Source of the DNA: Phycisphaerae bacterium | GTDB lineage: Bacteria > Chloroflexota > Anaerolineae > 4572-78 > J111 | Direction of reading: 5' to 3' | Length of the DNA stretch: 62,433 bases | NCBI GenBank assembly: GCA_028285035.1 | Contig: JANQQF010000015.1 | Span: 1 to 62,433, forward strand | Shown here: one piece after another, positions 60,076 through 62,433 of the stretch | Layout: every line of letters begins with the position of its first letter | How positions within the stretch are numbered: position 1 is the stretch's first letter | Made by a program: the position numbers and the translations under genes | The notes under the pieces: model-generated | The model's database searches: none | Told to the model about the DNA's origin: nothing | The model's input: the letters and a program-made list of their open reading frames with translations, nothing else

Positions 60076-61317
60076 CTAATCGACGATGGTTTGATAGGCC
60101 AGAACCTGGAAATCCTTTTCAGGTTGCTCAAACTGCATCATCGACTGTGATAGTAGAATACCGATGAGCTCCTCTTGCGGATCAACCCAGAAATATGTTT
60201 TGGCCGCGCCCGCCCAGCCAAACTCACCGACAGAACCGGGTTTCTGAGACTCCGCCACATTTATCAGTACACGCGATCCCAGGCCGAAGCCGTAGCCATA
60301 AGCGGCAGGCGGGGCGATCAGGTAAGGGCGGAGTTCAGCAGGAAGATGATTGGTGTGCATCAGCTCAGTCGTCTTTCGACTCAAGATGCGTACCCCATCC
60401 AATTCACCTTGGTTCAACAGCATTTGGGCAAATCGAATATAGTCGGCAGCAGTAGAAAAGAGACCATGTCCGCCACGCCCGAATGTTTCTGATTTTGTGG
60501 CGGGATACGTCGTGGAGACATCGATCTGTTCATTGAACCCATTCTGCCAAGCGGTCACAAGCTGGCTCAATGTCACATTAAGACCGCATACATCGGGCAG
60601 GCCATACATCGTTGCCAGTCGCTTTTGCTTGTCGAGGGGGACGTGAAAATCTGTATCTATCAGGCCTAATGGCTTAAACAACGTCTCTTGCAAAAACTGA
60701 TCGAGGGGTTGATCTGCCAGAACCTCAATGAGATGGGCCAGGACATCAATTGATACGCTGTAATGCCAAATGGAACCAGGTTGGAAGGCCAAAGGGAGAC
60801 GAGTAAGCTCATCGATCATCTCCGCCAGACTTCGTCCAGCGTCATTAGCAATTCTCGCTTCTCGATACAACTCTCCCACTGGTGAGTCTTCTAAGAAGTC
60901 ATAGGTTAAACCTGCCGTGTGGGTCAGTAGGTGGTGGATGGTAATGGGTTGTGCCAACTCAACCTGCGTGCCATCACTTGTGAGGACGTTGACCTGCCCA
61001 AAGGCTGGAATGTACTTGGCGACTGGATCAAAAAGTTGGAAGCGATTTTGCTCATACAGAGTCATCAAGGCCGTACAAATAATCGGTTTTGTCATCGAAT
61101 AAATCCGAAAAATGACATCATCGGCCATCGGTTTATTCGATACAATATCCATCTGCCCGACTTGGTCAAAGTAAACTACCTGCCCTTTCCGGGCAACCAT
61201 GAGACTCAATCCCGCGATTTTCTTTTGATCGACATATCTTTGGATAGCGGGTTTGATCCGCGCCAAGCGTTCAGCACTCATTCCCACTGTTTCCGGGGCG
61301 ACGATGTTAGGTTTCAT
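60076..61317 (-). CDS. Beta-lactamase-family serine hydrolase (class C/esterase type)
   Basis: A 413-residue serine hydrolase of the beta-lactamase/DD-peptidase family. The nucleophile is in SMTK (IYSMTKPI, about residues 70-80), the second motif is Tyr in WHYSVSID, and GFGLGSR and GWAGAAKTYFW near the C-terminus fit the KTG-like strand region. Members are esterases, carboxypeptidases or lactamases; this one lacks a signal peptide, favouring a cytosolic esterase. The start at 61317 has AGAGGAA upstream; a TTG two codons earlier is less likely. Confidence 0.88.
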   Translation of the reverse strand: MKPNIVAPETVGMSAERLARIKPAIQRYVDQKKIAGLSLMVARKGQVVYFDQVGQMDIVSNKPMADDVIFRIYSMTKPIICTALMTLYEQNRFQLFDPVAKYIPAFGQVNVLTSDGTQVELAQPITIHHLLTHTAGLTYDFLEDSPVGELYREARIANDAGRSLAEMIDELTRLPLAFQPGSIWHYSVSIDVLAHLIEVLADQPLDQFLQETLFKPLGLIDTDFHVPLDKQKRLATMYGLPDVCGLNVTLSQLVTAWQNGFNEQIDVSTTYPATKSETFGRGGHGLFSTAADYIRFAQMLLNQGELDGVRILSRKTTELMHTNHLPAELRPYLIAPPAAYGYGFGLGSRVLINVAESQKPGSVGEFGWAGAAKTYFWVDPQEELIGILLSQSMMQFEQPEKDFQVLAYQTIVD

Positions 61318-61391
61318 AATCAATTCCTCTATTCATTGTGTAGGCCCGCATTCTAGTTCACTTTTAATGGTCGGGAAAGTTTTTCAAGAAC

Positions 61392-61421
61392 AAAAAAAGA
61401 CCGCAGCGTCATTGCTGCGGT
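61392..61421 (-). terminator. recA terminator
   Basis: ACCGCAGC/GCTGCGGT (61400-61407 with 61414-61421) with a 6-nt loop, followed on the minus strand by a run of seven Ts. It separates recA from the serine hydrolase gene. Confidence 0.9.
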
Positions 61422-61517
61422 TCTTGGGAGGACTGTAGGATTTATGATTTTAGATTGACGATGTTTAGGCACGCGACCCAATGCTTTGCGTTGGTCGAGC
61501 CAACGCCTGATGAGAGA

Positions 61518-62433
61518 TTACTTCTTGGCAGGCTTCTCTTTCTTCTTTGCATCATCAAGCTTGGGCAGATCAATGCTGATATCTTCAATGGCGGCGGCAA
61601 AAGCGGGTGAGTCCAGCATTGGCAGATTGTTCGCTTCTCGCACCTTGTTCTCAATCGTGAACGCCAGTTCAGGGTTGGCCGCGAGGAAGGTCTTGGCATT
61701 CTCACGACCTTGAGCCAAGCGTTGCTCACCATAAGAGTAGAACGCCCCTCGCTTGTCGATGATGCCTAATTCCACGCCGATGTCCAACACATCCCCGGTC
61801 TTGGACACCCCTTGGTTGTACATAATATCGAACTCACACACCCGGAAAGGGGGAGCGACTTTGTTCTTCTTGACCGTCACTTTCGTGCGGTTTCCGATGA
61901 TCTCACCACTATCCTTGATCGCTTGAATACGACGAATGTCCAAACGGACCGAGGCGTAGAAACGGAGCGCCATCCCACCCGTGGTGGTCTCGGGCGATCC
62001 AAACATCACCCCGATTTTCTGACGAAGCTGGTTGGTGAACACCAACATACAGTTGCTCTGCTTGACCGTCGCTGCGAGCTTTCGTAGGGCTTGGCTCATC
62101 AACCGAGCTTGCAAACCGACGTGAGAGTCACCCATTTCTCCTTCGATCTCAGCCCGAGGCACCAAAGCCGCCACACTATCCACGACAACCACATCAACTG
62201 CCCCAGAGCGAACCAGCGCTTCAGTGATCTCCAACGCTTGCTCACCCGTATCGGGCTGCGAGACGTATAAATCATCGATGTTGACCCCACACTTTTCAGC
62301 ATAGGTTGGATCAAGGGCGTGCTCCACATCGATGAAAGCCGCCACCCCACCTTGCTTCTGGGCTTCAGCAATCAGATGTTGACAGATCGTCGTTTTCCCA
62401 GAACTCTCTGGTCCATAGATTTCGATGATCCGT
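61518..62433 (-). CDS. recA: RecA recombinase, 5' end outside the window
   Basis: About 305 C-terminal codons of RecA. The edge begins in the [14 protein letters not shown]alker A segment. Walker B ([12 protein letters not shown]), the L1/L2 DNA-binding loops ([17 protein letters not shown] and [17 protein letters not shown]) and the [13 protein letters not shown] strand are intact. It polymerises on single-stranded DNA, catalyses strand exchange and triggers LexA self-cleavage. The tail is Lys-rich (KKKEKPAKK) where many RecA proteins are acidic. No break is seen in the visible part. Confidence 0.97.
   Translation of the reverse strand, partial: RIIEIYGPESSGKTTICQHLIAEAQKQGGVAAFIDVEHALDPTYAEKCGVNIDDLYVSQPDTGEQALEITEALVRSGAVDVVVVDSVAALVPRAEIEGEMGDSHVGLQARLMSQALRKLAATVKQSNCMLVFTNQLRQKIGVMFGSPETTTGGMALRFYASVRLDIRRIQAIKDSGEIIGNRTKVTVKKNKVAPPFRVCEFDIMYNQGVSKTGDVLDIGVELGIIDKRGAFYSYGEQRLAQGRENAKTFLAANPELAFTIENKVREANNLPMLDSPAFAAAIEDISIDLPKLDDAKKKEKPAKK

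Noticed and set aside
1..62433. tRNA, rRNA, CRISPR array or transposase gene
   Set aside because: I looked for T-loop GTTCGA boxes, regular direct repeats with unique spacers, and transposase motifs, and found none that held up. A computed search with tRNAscan-SE and a CRISPR finder would settle this.

Overview
The window looks like a chromosomal segment of a Chloroflexota bacterium, probably of the Anaerolineae/Caldilineae type, with base composition near 50 % GC. The evidence is indirect. A secreted beta-helix protein ends in the YLPLxxK-type tail common in that phylum. The panB leader carries two hairpins with paired bulged adenosines that match the pan RNA motif, which I recall being reported from Chloroflexi, Firmicutes and deltaproteobacteria. 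An F420-type LLM oxidoreductase and a Ser/Thr kinase with an extracellular NHL propeller also fit. No rRNA, tRNA, CRISPR array, phage or transposase gene was found.
Layout. 0.1-6.9 kb: a Tat-exported propeller protein, an MFS transporter, a DedA protein, an aminotransferase, a lactonase-like MBL hydrolase and a GNAT. 7.1-10.6 kb: a split ThDP decarboxylase (ComD/ComE-like), a cyclase-family hydrolase, a small membrane protein and an SDR. 10.7-14.1 kb: a secreted beta-helix protein and a class V aminotransferase. 14.3-24.8 kb (minus strand): a branched-chain-amino-acid-type ABC importer (LivF, G, M, H) whose lipoprotein carries three tandem binding domains, preceded by an AhpD-like gene, a cupin and a FAD oxidoreductase. 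25.0-29.2 kb: a ferric-iron-type ABC importer whose binding protein has an N-terminal LysM-like domain. 30.3-34.3 kb: two histidine kinases and an Rcp1-like response regulator. 34.3-37.3 kb: panB-panE-panC behind a structured leader. 37.6-43.6 kb: a CPCC/DUF4375 protein, a chelatase-like AAA+/VWA pair, a LRR-ROCO GTPase and a cold-shock protein. 43.7-54.1 kb: an LLM oxidoreductase, a MATE pump, a membrane-protein/receiver-like/Ser-Thr-kinase cassette, a MoxR/VWA pair and a small SWIM protein. 54.4-62.4 kb: a cupin-like gene behind a cysteine-rich leader peptide and terminator, an exonuclease-like/NTF2-like fusion, a PhnD-like protein, a TPR protein, a serine hydrolase and the 3' part of recA.
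Most notable. (1) The AhpD-like gene at 22323-22886 has an in-frame TGA exactly where the second active-site cysteine belongs, followed 11 nt later by a 7-bp stem with a GGUC loop. This is very probably a selenoprotein with its SECIS element. (2) A 17-codon ORF with seven cysteine codons (CxCCxCCCC) at 54530-54583 ends inside a strong intrinsic terminator upstream of an uncharacterised cupin-like gene, and a good promoter precedes it. This looks like a new attenuation system sensing cysteine or a metal. (3) Several gaps inside the liv cluster hold inverted repeats built from short degenerate tandem words, using a different word in each gap; the same words recur in other gaps of the window. (4) The triple-domain binding lipoprotein and the tandem pan hairpins are also worth a close look.
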